12,036 nucleotides of DNA from an uncultured Lachnospiraceae bacterium. Its GTDB lineage: Bacteria > Bacillota > Clostridia > Lachnospirales > Lachnospiraceae. Position numbers and translations under genes: made by a program. The notes beneath the pieces are model-generated. The model worked only from the letters and a program-made list of their open reading frames with translations. It did no database searches and was not told where the DNA came from. Location of the stretch: the NCBI GenBank assembly GCA_905236275.1, contig CAJOPI010000211.1, positions 1-12,036 of the forward strand, read 5' to 3'. Of this stretch, positions 1 through 5,999 are shown one piece after another (within the stretch, counting starts at the first letter, position 1; every line of letters starts with the position of its first letter).

Positions 1-23
1 CGTAGCTCGCTACGCTTCATTCC
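1..23. repeat. partial palindromic element at left window edge
   Basis: CGTAG (1-5) and CTACG (10-14) form a short perfect inverted repeat, followed by CATTCC (18-23). The layout resembles the hairpin at 11985-12016, where a small inner palindrome is enclosed by an outer stem ending in ATCC. Here the other outer arm would lie to the left of base 1, so the element looks cut by the window edge. It lies just after the end of the LD-carboxypeptidase gene and could serve as its transcript end or be a dispersed repeat. No T-tract can be seen. Confidence 0.35.
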
Positions 24-82
24 TCTTCCTTGCAATTGAAAGTTTATCCTGCGCAATTGTACATGTTATTTATCTACAGTTC

Positions 83-1114
83 CTAACTCAATTCATAACT
101 AATCCTGAAATCATTACCCTTTGCCTCTACCCTGCCGATTGCTCCGGTTATTATCGGGATTGCCGGAGGCAGATGCCCCAGGTCTATATCCATAACTATC
201 GGCACGCCCATATCCTTCAGCACGCGTTTTACAGCCCCATGCCTGTCAAGGCGCATTAAAGGCTCATCGAAATGATAGGGTCTTCCGATAATGAAGCCTG
301 CTGCCCCTTCGAACCAGCCTGCTTCCATCAGGTTCCAGAGTGCCCTGCTCATTGCCATCACATTAAGGTCACAGGCCTCTAAGAACCATATGATGCCGTC
401 TTTTTTATATTTTTCTATAAATTCTTTTGTCTTGTCAAATTTTGTTCCAACCAGGATATTCAGGCAGTCAAGGCAGCCTCCGAGAAGGCGGCCCTCCATT
501 TTTATGCCAATCTCCTTATCCTTCGTCGGAAGGAAATACAGGCTTTCTTTTTCCGTTATATTATAGCTTGCCAGAGGGTCCGTATCTTTAAGAGACTCTT
601 TTTCCCAGCCGTCATAGCCCGTAAATTCAAGCTTTTCACCCGAGAGCAGTGCCCATGCGTCCTCTACAGCCTTATGCCATTTTTTCTGTCCGAAGGTTCC
701 TGCACAGGGTCCGTAGATTGCTGCCGTATCCGTCAGCGTTGCCGAAAGATAGGTGAAGTTGGTATTGTCAGAATATCCCATGAACCATTTCGGGGGAGCT
801 GCCTTTATTGCGTCAAAATCTATATAAGGAATATCTTCGCACATCAATTCTCCGCCGCCGCAGGATATGAGGACATCGCTGCTATCTGAGGTCATTGCAT
901 TGCTGAGTTCCCTACCGCATTTTTCAGGACTGGAACTTATACCGATTCCCTCTGCCTTTCTGCAGTTTTCTCCAAGCCAGGTTTTATAACCTTTTGATTC
1001 TATTATTTTCAGCGCGTTATTGAAAGCACTTTCGTAGGGTTCCCCGACACAGCCGAAGGAGGGTGCGACGAAGCCCACTGTTCCGCCTTTGCGCAAAAAT
1101 TCCGGATACCGCAT
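83..1114 (-). CDS. S66-family LD-carboxypeptidase (LdcA/MccF-like)
   Basis: This 343-residue protein belongs to serine peptidase family S66. Members cut the L,D bond to the terminal D-alanine of muropeptide tetrapeptides during wall recycling, or, in the MccF branch, inactivate peptidyl-nucleotide antibiotics. The N-terminal GGTVGFVAPSFG (residues 10-21) is the usual family opening. The catalytic Ser is expected at S115 in the GYSDNT motif, the Glu at E246 in WFLEACD, and the His at H314 in LGHLPP. All three triad members are present and the length is normal. The protein has no signal peptide, so it should be cytoplasmic. An in-frame start at 1153 exists, but the ATG at 1114 has a consensus AAGGAG seven bases upstream and begins where the family begins, so I chose it. 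It is the last gene of a small unit with the two genes to its right. LdcA and MccF types cannot be told apart by eye. Confidence 0.88.
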   Translation of the reverse strand: MRYPEFLRKGGTVGFVAPSFGCVGEPYESAFNNALKIIESKGYKTWLGENCRKAEGIGISSSPEKCGRELSNAMTSDSSDVLISCGGGELMCEDIPYIDFDAIKAAPPKWFMGYSDNTNFTYLSATLTDTAAIYGPCAGTFGQKKWHKAVEDAWALLSGEKLEFTGYDGWEKESLKDTDPLASYNITEKESLYFLPTKDKEIGIKMEGRLLGGCLDCLNILVGTKFDKTKEFIEKYKKDGIIWFLEACDLNVMAMSRALWNLMEAGWFEGAAGFIIGRPYHFDEPLMRLDRHGAVKRVLKDMGVPIVMDIDLGHLPPAIPIITGAIGRVEAKGNDFRISYELS

Positions 1115-1121
1115 ATTTACG

Positions 1122-1127
1122 CTCCTT
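1122..1127 (-). promoter_or_regulatory. Shine-Dalgarno site fixing the LD-carboxypeptidase start
   Basis: The minus strand reads AAGGAG seven bases before the ATG at 1114. This is the strongest ribosome site in the window and argues against the longer reading that would begin at 1153. Confidence 0.75.
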
Positions 1128-1154
1128 GAAATGAAATATAGGTTTTCTAACAAT

Positions 1155-1346
1155 CTATTTCTTTATGAATACAGCCAGGTCAATTAATATGGCGGCGATG
1201 GTTAGGAAGCTGCCGCCAAAAAGACAGGCTGACATTACCGGCAGGCTCATGCGTTTTCTGAACACTATGCCGTTTATCAGGGCTACAAGCCCTATTGCCA
1301 GAAATGCATTGCTTACAAGTAATATAATGAGCATATTAGAATTCAT
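1155..1346 (-). CDS. small two-helix membrane protein, unknown function
   Basis: This 63-residue protein is almost wholly hydrophobic. Helix one spans about residues 5-28, a basic FRKR turn lies at 29-32, and helix two spans about 34-60, ending in KK. By the positive-inside rule the turn should be cytoplasmic and both ends outside, although the terminal KK weakens this. The reading frame overlaps the end of the Dabb gene by 11 bases, which suggests translational coupling. A second possible start is the ATG at 1334. Neither start has a good ribosome site. I do not recognise a family. The amino-acid composition and the fit between its neighbours make a real gene likely. Confidence 0.6.
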   Translation of the reverse strand: MNSNMLIILLVSNAFLAIGLVALINGIVFRKRMSLPVMSACLFGGSFLTIAAILIDLAVFIKK

Positions 1347-1641
1347 AGTCTAAGCACACTCTCGATTTTGTATAAGGACGCACCTTGCCGTTAGCTACTT
1401 CGAGATGCTCAGGATGTATCGAATAGCCCTTGAGCGATTCCTCATCTTCAAAGGTCGAATCAAGCATCACGTCAGCATTCGAACTTGCGAGGATTCCATC
1501 TGCATTAACGTGTATTTCCTTAAGTCCGGGAATCTTTCCATTGAGGCCTTCAAGTCCTTCCTTGATTCCCTTTCTTATGTTTCTCTTCTCTTCTTCCGAG
1601 TATTCGTCTTTTAACTGCCAAAGTATAATATGCTTTACCAT
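1336..1641 (-). CDS. Dabb (stress-responsive A/B barrel) domain protein
   Basis: This 101-residue protein fills a single Dabb domain, a dimeric ferredoxin-like alpha/beta barrel. The family signs are the opening VKHIILWQLKDE (2-13), the central IPGLKEIHVN, the FEDEESLKGY stretch, and the HPEHLEV motif with its conserved His residues, followed by a C-terminal Tyr-rich strand. Dabb proteins are small and cytoplasmic, and most bacterial members have no assigned reaction. The start at 1641 was preferred over an upstream in-frame start at 1674. AGGG lies seven bases before it, the family begins at MVKHI, and the longer version would overlap the -10 promoter element. It is the first gene of a three-gene unit. 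Confidence 0.85.
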   Translation of the reverse strand: MVKHIILWQLKDEYSEEEKRNIRKGIKEGLEGLNGKIPGLKEIHVNADGILASSNADVMLDSTFEDEESLKGYSIHPEHLEVANGKVRPYTKSRVCLDYEF

Positions 1642-1672
1642 CTTATTTCCCTCTCCGGATACGTTTTTTTTC

Positions 1673-1701
1673 ATTATAACATAAACCCCCGGAAATTTTA
1701 A
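1673..1701 (-). promoter_or_regulatory. promoter candidate for the Dabb / LD-carboxypeptidase unit
   Basis: The minus strand has a perfect TATAAT (1678-1673) with TTAAAA 17 bases upstream (1701-1696, four of six matches to TTGACA). Transcription would begin near 1666, leaving a leader of about 25 bases that contains the Dabb ribosome site. The -35 element lies in the loop region of the terminator hairpin of the pilus operon. Confidence 0.5.
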
Positions 1702-1716
1702 ATTTTCCGAGGGTTT
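1683..1716 (-). terminator. intrinsic terminator of the pilus operon
   Basis: A 13-pair stem is formed by 1683-1695 and 1704-1716, with one G-T wobble and an eight-base A/T loop. On the minus strand the stem runs from AAACCC to GGGTTT and is followed by TTTATGTTATAA, a rather short U-tract. It lies 30 bases after the stop codon of the last pilus gene. The A-rich flank on the other strand would also allow some termination in the opposite direction. Confidence 0.7.
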
Positions 1717-1746
1717 TATTAAATGATGTTAAGGTCAAAAGTGATG

Positions 1747-2391
1747 TCAGGGATTGTTACGCACGTGTTCGCTCTCGTCACGTGCTTTTCTTATGTCAGG
1801 TCTCGAACCAGTCTCGCTGACCTTTCCTGTTGCCTCGCAGCGAACCGTAACTCTCTGGGCACCGCCGATGGTACAGGTAAAAAGCGTCAGATCCCATTCA
1901 CCTGCGTCCATTGCGTCAACGTCACCCGAGCCTAATGTTTCAAGGTAGGTCACTTCATAATAGTAGCTTCTGCCGTTCATATCGGTAAAAATCACTTCAT
2001 CCGCAGTCGAGAGGTTTTTAAGCATTCCGAAATGTTCCTGATAGTTGTGCCCTGCGATTATCAGGTCATTTGTGGAAACCGAACCTTTATAGCGGCATAC
2101 CGAAATTTTGGCATTTTCCTTTGACCATTCGCTCTGTACGGGAAGCGTCAGGGCGAGTGAAGGGATTTCCACGATGCCGACGAAGGTTCTGCCATCAATA
2201 TCTACCATCGGCATATCGCCCCTGTCCTCCAGGACTTCTTCGGGAACCTGCGCCATTACCGCATCGAGTGCCGACGATGATGCCGTACCCGCACGTCTGT
2301 TCTCTTCCAGGTTGTACCAGACGAGGCTTGCCGCCGCCAGTACACAGAAGAGTCCCAAAGCTATAAGAATTTTTCCGAGAAATCTTTTCAT
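1747..2391 (-). CDS. second sortase, probable pilus base / wall-anchoring sortase
   Basis: This 214-residue membrane-anchored transpeptidase has one N-terminal helix (about residues 4-27) and no C-terminal helix, unlike the class C enzyme upstream. The sortase core starts near residue 68 (FVGIVEIPSLALTLPV). Catalytic residues are H115 in IIAGHNY, C173 in LFTCT, and R180 in GGAQRV. The residue pattern LTLFTCTIGGAQRVTVRC lacks the PYGVNSHR signature of class C. I would place it nearer the class A/D/B anchoring enzymes without choosing a class. The ATG at 2391 overlaps the stop codon of the base pilin gene (ATGA), a coupling that implies matched synthesis. A longer GTG-started reading would overlap the pilin gene by a further 75 bases and is not supported. 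The likely job is to join the LPQTGQ base pilin, and with it the fibre, to peptidoglycan; this is inferred from context. Confidence 0.85.
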   Translation of the reverse strand: MKRFLGKILIALGLFCVLAAASLVWYNLEENRRAGTASSSALDAVMAQVPEEVLEDRGDMPMVDIDGRTFVGIVEIPSLALTLPVQSEWSKENAKISVCRYKGSVSTNDLIIAGHNYQEHFGMLKNLSTADEVIFTDMNGRSYYYEVTYLETLGSGDVDAMDAGEWDLTLFTCTIGGAQRVTVRCEATGKVSETGSRPDIRKARDESEHVRNNP

Positions 2392-3458
2392 CTGTCTTTC
2401 CTGTTCATCCTGATTCCTGAAACAAAAAGAATTATTCCTAAAATAATGAGTATCGGCAAGGGCCACCAGAGCTGTCCCGTCTGCGGAAGAAGCCTGTCTC
2501 CGAGAACTCCTGCCTCGATATCACCAAGGACTCCCGCTGCCGCCTCGACAGCATCTCCCAGAACTCCTGCACTGTCCGTCGAACTTCCGGATGAACTTCC
2601 GCCGTCATCATCATCGTCATCATCATCATCATCATCATCACTGCCGGTAGGATTCGAGGGTGTATTGCTTTTATGAGGCTTACTCGAAACATAGCTGTTC
2701 GTAATGGTGAAGGAGGTTCCGCTGCCGCTGACCAGAGACTTGTATTTCTTTATGGCTTCCTCAGCAACCGACCAGCTGTGTCCCTTTTCCGATTCCCACG
2801 AATACTTCCAGCTGTTGGAGCTGTTCAGCGTCACTGTATTGTAAAGACTTCCGTCACAGTATATATAAACCGTAATACTCGACGGTCTTTTACTGCTGTG
2901 TCCGCTGTCATCCCACCTTTTATAAACATAATATTTTTCAGGATCTTCATTCTCTCCTACCCTTTCCACCTTCGGAACAACAGTCAGCTCATAAGTCGTG
3001 CTTCCGTCTTCATTATAGTAGGGCACACTCACAAGTGATTCCTGGAATGAATAGGTATATTTATCCAGCTTTACGGAGTCGCATTTAATAAAATAAACTC
3101 CCTCCGCAAGACCCTCGAAAACATCAGTTCCGTCAGAGCCCGTAGTTTCGCTCGCATAAGGTGTTATCTCGCCCTTGTTGACATATTCAGCTATCTTCTT
3201 TACAAGCTCTGAATTGTCGAGGTCTGCTTCGTCTGTTGTTACCAGATTCTCATTTTCGAGCTCAGTTACGGAATAGAGATTAACCTTCACGTTTGGAATA
3301 TCCAGCTCCTCATATTTCGCATGAACCGTCAGCTTCCCGGTTTTACCGGCTTCCGAAGCTTCCGCCCTGTTTAGGAAAAGGCATAAGAAAAGCGCAAAAA
3401 GGATTGCCGGAAATCCGTATTTTATTATATTTTTCCTTTTATCTGAATAATAAACCAT
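2388..3458 (-). CDS. minor (base-type) pilin with LPQTGQ sorting signal
   Basis: This is a 356-residue surface protein. Residues 1-35 are a signal peptide with a long hydrophobic core and probable cleavage near AEASEA. Residues 40-165 form a pilin Ig-like domain with a short E-box-like GLAEGVYFIKCD. Residues 174-256 form a Cna_B domain: K180 (VYKRWDD), E233 or E234 (SVAEEA) and N254 (TITNSY) are the expected isopeptide Lys, catalytic acid and Asn. A Ser/Pro/Asp linker follows, with 12 consecutive Asp (274-285) and three GVLGD copies (298, 309, 317). The LPQTG at 324-328 is followed by a hydrophobic helix and a basic tail, a complete sorting signal. The start has GAGGG six bases upstream. Small size, Cna_B fold and a wall-spanning linker match base pilins of known pili, but a side-pilin role is possible. 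Confidence 0.85.
   Translation of the reverse strand: MVYYSDKRKNIIKYGFPAILFALFLCLFLNRAEASEAGKTGKLTVHAKYEELDIPNVKVNLYSVTELENENLVTTDEADLDNSELVKKIAEYVNKGEITPYASETTGSDGTDVFEGLAEGVYFIKCDSVKLDKYTYSFQESLVSVPYYNEDGSTTYELTVVPKVERVGENEDPEKYYVYKRWDDSGHSSKRPSSITVYIYCDGSLYNTVTLNSSNSWKYSWESEKGHSWSVAEEAIKKYKSLVSGSGTSFTITNSYVSSKPHKSNTPSNPTGSDDDDDDDDDDDDGGSSSGSSTDSAGVLGDAVEAAAGVLGDIEAGVLGDRLLPQTGQLWWPLPILIILGIILFVSGIRMNRKDR
2604..2639 (-). repeat. GAT/GAC trinucleotide microsatellite encoding 12 Asp
   Basis: Minus-strand codons read GAT seven times, GAC, GAT three times, GAC. The seven pure GAT units could slip during replication. Any gain or loss of whole units stays in frame, so the base pilin linker would change length without breaking the gene. 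Confidence 0.85.
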
Positions 3459-3486
3459 CTCAACCCTCTTTGCTCCAAAATACCTT

Positions 3487-4320
3487 TTACCTTTTCCTGA
3501 ACAGCTTTGATGTCATTATCATAAATATTATAAAGGTTATCGCAAGTATCACTCCTGCAAGCACAAGCGCAACCGTAATCATGCTTACCCTCGTTCCGTC
3601 GGCAGGAACTATAAGTCTTGTCTCCTCATTGTAATCAACCCTGTGTCCGCGCACCAGAAGCCTGTGTGAATTTACTCCGTAGGGCGTGCAGGTAACGAGC
3701 GTAACGTAATCCTTGCCGTCCGAAATTCCAAGTCCCTCCGTTTCCTCCGGAAGCACTATATTTATCTGGTCTACCTCGTAGGCAAAGGTTTTATCCATTA
3801 TATGAAGAAGAAAAGTGTCACCTTCTATCATCTGGTCAAGGTCTGAAAGAAGCTTCGAAGAAGGAAGCCCCCTGTGCCCCGAAAGTACAGTATGAGTACT
3901 CTCTGTTCCCGTAGGAAGCGAGGTTCCGGGAATATGACCGATACCGATTGCAAGCACAGACTCCTCATCCCCATGGTAAATCGGCAGCTTAACCCCGATA
4001 GTCTCTATTTCGAGGTAGCCCATCATTCCCGTCCCCGTAGGATTCAAGTAGCTCTCATACTCAGCATATTCCTCTTCCGAAAGATTGTAATTCACAAGAC
4101 CGGAAGTAAGCCTTTCATTGTAAGCTGTGGCTGCTTCCCACATGGCTTCATAGTCTTCCTCCGATATTTCGGAAAGCTGTTCTTCATAATCTTTGATAGC
4201 CCCCGACTGATGCAGGGAATTTATATAGTTACTGACAGAAGGATAGAGAAAAATACACAGCCCGACTATAAATATCATGGCGAAAATTATATTTGACAGA
4301 TTTTTCTTTAATTTCCGCAT
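3487..4320 (-). CDS. class C (pilin-polymerising) sortase
   Basis: This 277-residue enzyme cleaves LPXTG-type signals of pilins and joins the Thr to a Lys of the next pilin, building the covalent shaft outside the membrane. It has an N-terminal helix (11-28), a core from about 100 (MGYLEIETIGVKLPIYHG), and a C-terminal helix (247-270) with a KLFRKR tail, the class C two-anchor layout. Catalytic H149 lies in LSGHRGLP, C211 in TLVTCTPYG, and R220 in NSHRLLVRG. The usual lid motif (Asp-Pro-aromatic) ahead of the core is not present; residues 70-98 contain no Asp-Pro pair. In-frame codons allow longer forms, including a TTG at 4401. The ATG at 4320 was chosen because GAGGG precedes it by eight bases and the product begins just before the membrane helix. 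It lies directly after the shaft pilin gene, its likely main substrate. Confidence 0.92.
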   Translation of the reverse strand: MRKLKKNLSNIIFAMIFIVGLCIFLYPSVSNYINSLHQSGAIKDYEEQLSEISEEDYEAMWEAATAYNERLTSGLVNYNLSEEEYAEYESYLNPTGTGMMGYLEIETIGVKLPIYHGDEESVLAIGIGHIPGTSLPTGTESTHTVLSGHRGLPSSKLLSDLDQMIEGDTFLLHIMDKTFAYEVDQINIVLPEETEGLGISDGKDYVTLVTCTPYGVNSHRLLVRGHRVDYNEETRLIVPADGTRVSMITVALVLAGVILAITFIIFMIMTSKLFRKR

Positions 4321-4356
4321 TCCCTTATCCCTCATAAAAGACTTTTCGTCCGAACA

Positions 4357-4384
4357 CTCCGCCATCCTGTGACAGACAGCGGAG
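4357..4384 (-). promoter_or_regulatory. stem-loop between shaft pilin and class C sortase genes
   Basis: CTCCGC and GCGGAG form a perfect six-pair stem with a 16-base loop. The loop contains CTGT and ACAG, which may pair further. It lies in the 87-base gap downstream of the pilin stop and ahead of the sortase ribosome site. No U-tract follows at once, although TCTTTT appears 15 bases later. It could act as partial terminator or as a 3' stabiliser of pilin mRNA, lowering sortase relative to pilin. Confidence 0.45.
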
Positions 4385-4407
4385 AGAAATATTATTATCA
4401 ATAATTA

Positions 4408-5928
4408 TTACTCGTCGGAAGACTTTCTCTTCACGATAAATGCTGCAAGCGCGGCAATTATAAGTATTCCACCGATGATGTAGAAGATTGTCGTACCGAT
4501 ACCACCGGTTGAAGGAAGAACTGCACCTGTTCCATTTGCAACATATACTGTATGGTCTTCTCTTGAATTTACAAGATACTCGCCATCGGCAGCATCCGTA
4601 TTCTTTCTTGTTATCTGCACCTCAATATCATCTGTAGTGCGATTGTATCCTGAAGGAGCAGCGGTCTCTCTAAGGTAATATTTTCCTGCATCAAGCCCGG
4701 AAATAACAATATCACCTGTAGCGGTTGTAGTAAACTCTGTAACTATATCTGCCTCTGCATCATCAGAGGTTGCTACCCTGTAGTTATTTTCAGCAGTATT
4801 TACAAGACCGATTTCAACCTTATTATCCGAAAGGAGGCTGAAGGTTGCTCCTGCAAGGTTTGCAGAGGTTGAATCACTTGCGCTGTACTTGTGAAGGTTA
4901 AATTTATAAACATAAGTATCTGTATGCTCTTCTGTCGTCTTGTTACCTTCGCCATATTCAAGATAAACATCATTTGTTTCCTTGTCATAGGTTACTGCTT
5001 TCTCATTTACGGTAGCAGTATAAGTAATGATGATATCCATATCTTCCATATCTTCCGTAAGCAAATCAAGACAGGACTGAGGAGCAACTATATCAAAAGT
5101 ATCACCATCTGTCGGAGCGGTATCAAGAACAGCTTTAACCTGCGCCGTAAGATCTCTTTCATTTCCATCACTGTCTTTAAGAATTATAGATGTAATATCA
5201 GTAAAGTTGAGACCTTCTGACATTTTCTCGTGGATGACATAATTCTGTGCGCCGGCTTTTGCATGTACTGTAACCTTGAAGGTAACAACCTTTCCAACAC
5301 CGGAATCGTTTGTTTTTCCTTCAGCATCACTTCTGTCCTCATCATAAACAATCTTTTCAATCGTAGGAACTTCGTTCTTTTCGCTTATTGTTGCATCAGG
5401 TGTAAGAGTATCAAGCGCAAGAAGTGTACCTACCGATGAATCCACAAGATAATAGCCGAGCGAAATATTGCTGAATACAAGTGTCGAAGTCGCGCCGTCA
5501 TCATTCAAGGTTTCAGCAGCGTCAGTTCTCGTATAGTCCGGAGAAATTCCATTTTCTTTCGCAAAGGCAAGAGCAGCTTTAGCTAATGCTTTGGCAGCCG
5601 TCTCGTCTGAGAAATCATTAAACGAAAGTACTCCACTATCGCCTACCGTAAAGTATGTGCTGGTAAATCCCGACCAGTTCTCGCTAAGCTTATAAACACC
5701 CTCTGAAAAGCTATTGTCAGAGCTGACTGTTGAGCCTTCAAAGTCAAATATACGGTAAACATCGTAAGAAACATTGTTATCACTTACAGCATTATTGATT
5801 GTAAGTGTTCCTGTTGTCGTATCAGTGCTTGTCGTCGCAGCTGAAGCCACAGTTACTCCCGTAGTAAATACCATAGCTGCTGCAAGTATACCTGCAAGCA
5901 TCTTTTTGAGTCTTGTTAATTGTCTCAT
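4408..5928 (-). CDS. major shaft pilin, isopeptide-forming, LPSTGG
   Basis: This 506-residue pilin matches the layout of SpaH/EbpB/FimA-type major pilins. The signal peptide is 1-30, with probable cleavage ASA|AT. An N-terminal D1 domain (about 36-185) leads through NEVPTIEK to a D2 domain (about 212-330) with the typical VTFKVTVHAKAGAQNYVIHEKMSEGL stretch (215-240). A CnaB/SpaA-like D3 domain (about 340-460) carries the E-box YYLRETAAPSGYN, where E421 should catalyse an internal Lys-Asn bond. LPSTGG (471-476), a hydrophobic helix and KRKSSDE complete the sorting signal. The usual pilin motif VYPKN is not seen; K184 or K192 at the D1-D2 junction are the best acceptor candidates. GGGAG stands five bases before the ATG, one of the better ribosome sites, as suits an abundant protein. 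It is followed by the class C sortase. Confidence 0.92.
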   Translation of the reverse strand: MRQLTRLKKMLAGILAAAMVFTTGVTVASAATTSTDTTTGTLTINNAVSDNNVSYDVYRIFDFEGSTVSSDNSFSEGVYKLSENWSGFTSTYFTVGDSGVLSFNDFSDETAAKALAKAALAFAKENGISPDYTRTDAAETLNDDGATSTLVFSNISLGYYLVDSSVGTLLALDTLTPDATISEKNEVPTIEKIVYDEDRSDAEGKTNDSGVGKVVTFKVTVHAKAGAQNYVIHEKMSEGLNFTDITSIILKDSDGNERDLTAQVKAVLDTAPTDGDTFDIVAPQSCLDLLTEDMEDMDIIITYTATVNEKAVTYDKETNDVYLEYGEGNKTTEEHTDTYVYKFNLHKYSASDSTSANLAGATFSLLSDNKVEIGLVNTAENNYRVATSDDAEADIVTEFTTTATGDIVISGLDAGKYYLRETAAPSGYNRTTDDIEVQITRKNTDAADGEYLVNSREDHTVYVANGTGAVLPSTGGIGTTIFYIIGGILIIAALAAFIVKRKSSDE

Positions 5929-5972
5929 TGTTACTCCCTTTCATAAAAATTCATCTTTGGTTTCATTTATTT

Positions 5973-5993
5973 AACACGCCTTGCGGCAATGTT
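5973..5993 (-). promoter_or_regulatory. GNRA-capped stem-loop before the shaft pilin gene
   Basis: On the minus strand AACA pairs with TGTT, then after one bulged T a T-G wobble and GCC/GGC close a GCAA tetraloop. The element fills most of the gap between the tip and shaft genes, about 45 bases ahead of the shaft start. No U-tract follows (AAATAAATG), so it is unlikely to end transcription strongly. A role in RNA cleavage or stability that raises shaft pilin over tip is possible. Confidence 0.4.
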
Positions 5994-5999
5994 GACTTA

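Noticed and set aside
32..59. GCAATTG present twice, 21 bases apart
   Set aside because: It is short, palindromic at its core and in an A/T-rich gap; two copies are expected by chance and no third is seen.
1717..1746. TTGACC on the minus strand as a -35 element
   Set aside because: No matching -10 lies 16-18 bases downstream; the better promoter is at 1673-1701.
2392..2466. Longer GTG-started form of the second sortase
   Set aside because: It would extend deep into the base pilin gene, while the ATG at 2391 gives a normal sortase N-terminus and an ATGA overlap.
2438..2692. Minus-strand frame with a run of Met
   Set aside because: It is the GAT repeat of the base pilin read in another frame (ATG), with no other support.
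4321..4401. Longer TTG-started form of the class C sortase
   Set aside because: The added residues look like no known sortase start and would translate through the 4357-4384 hairpin. The ATG at 4320 has a ribosome site and leads into the membrane helix.
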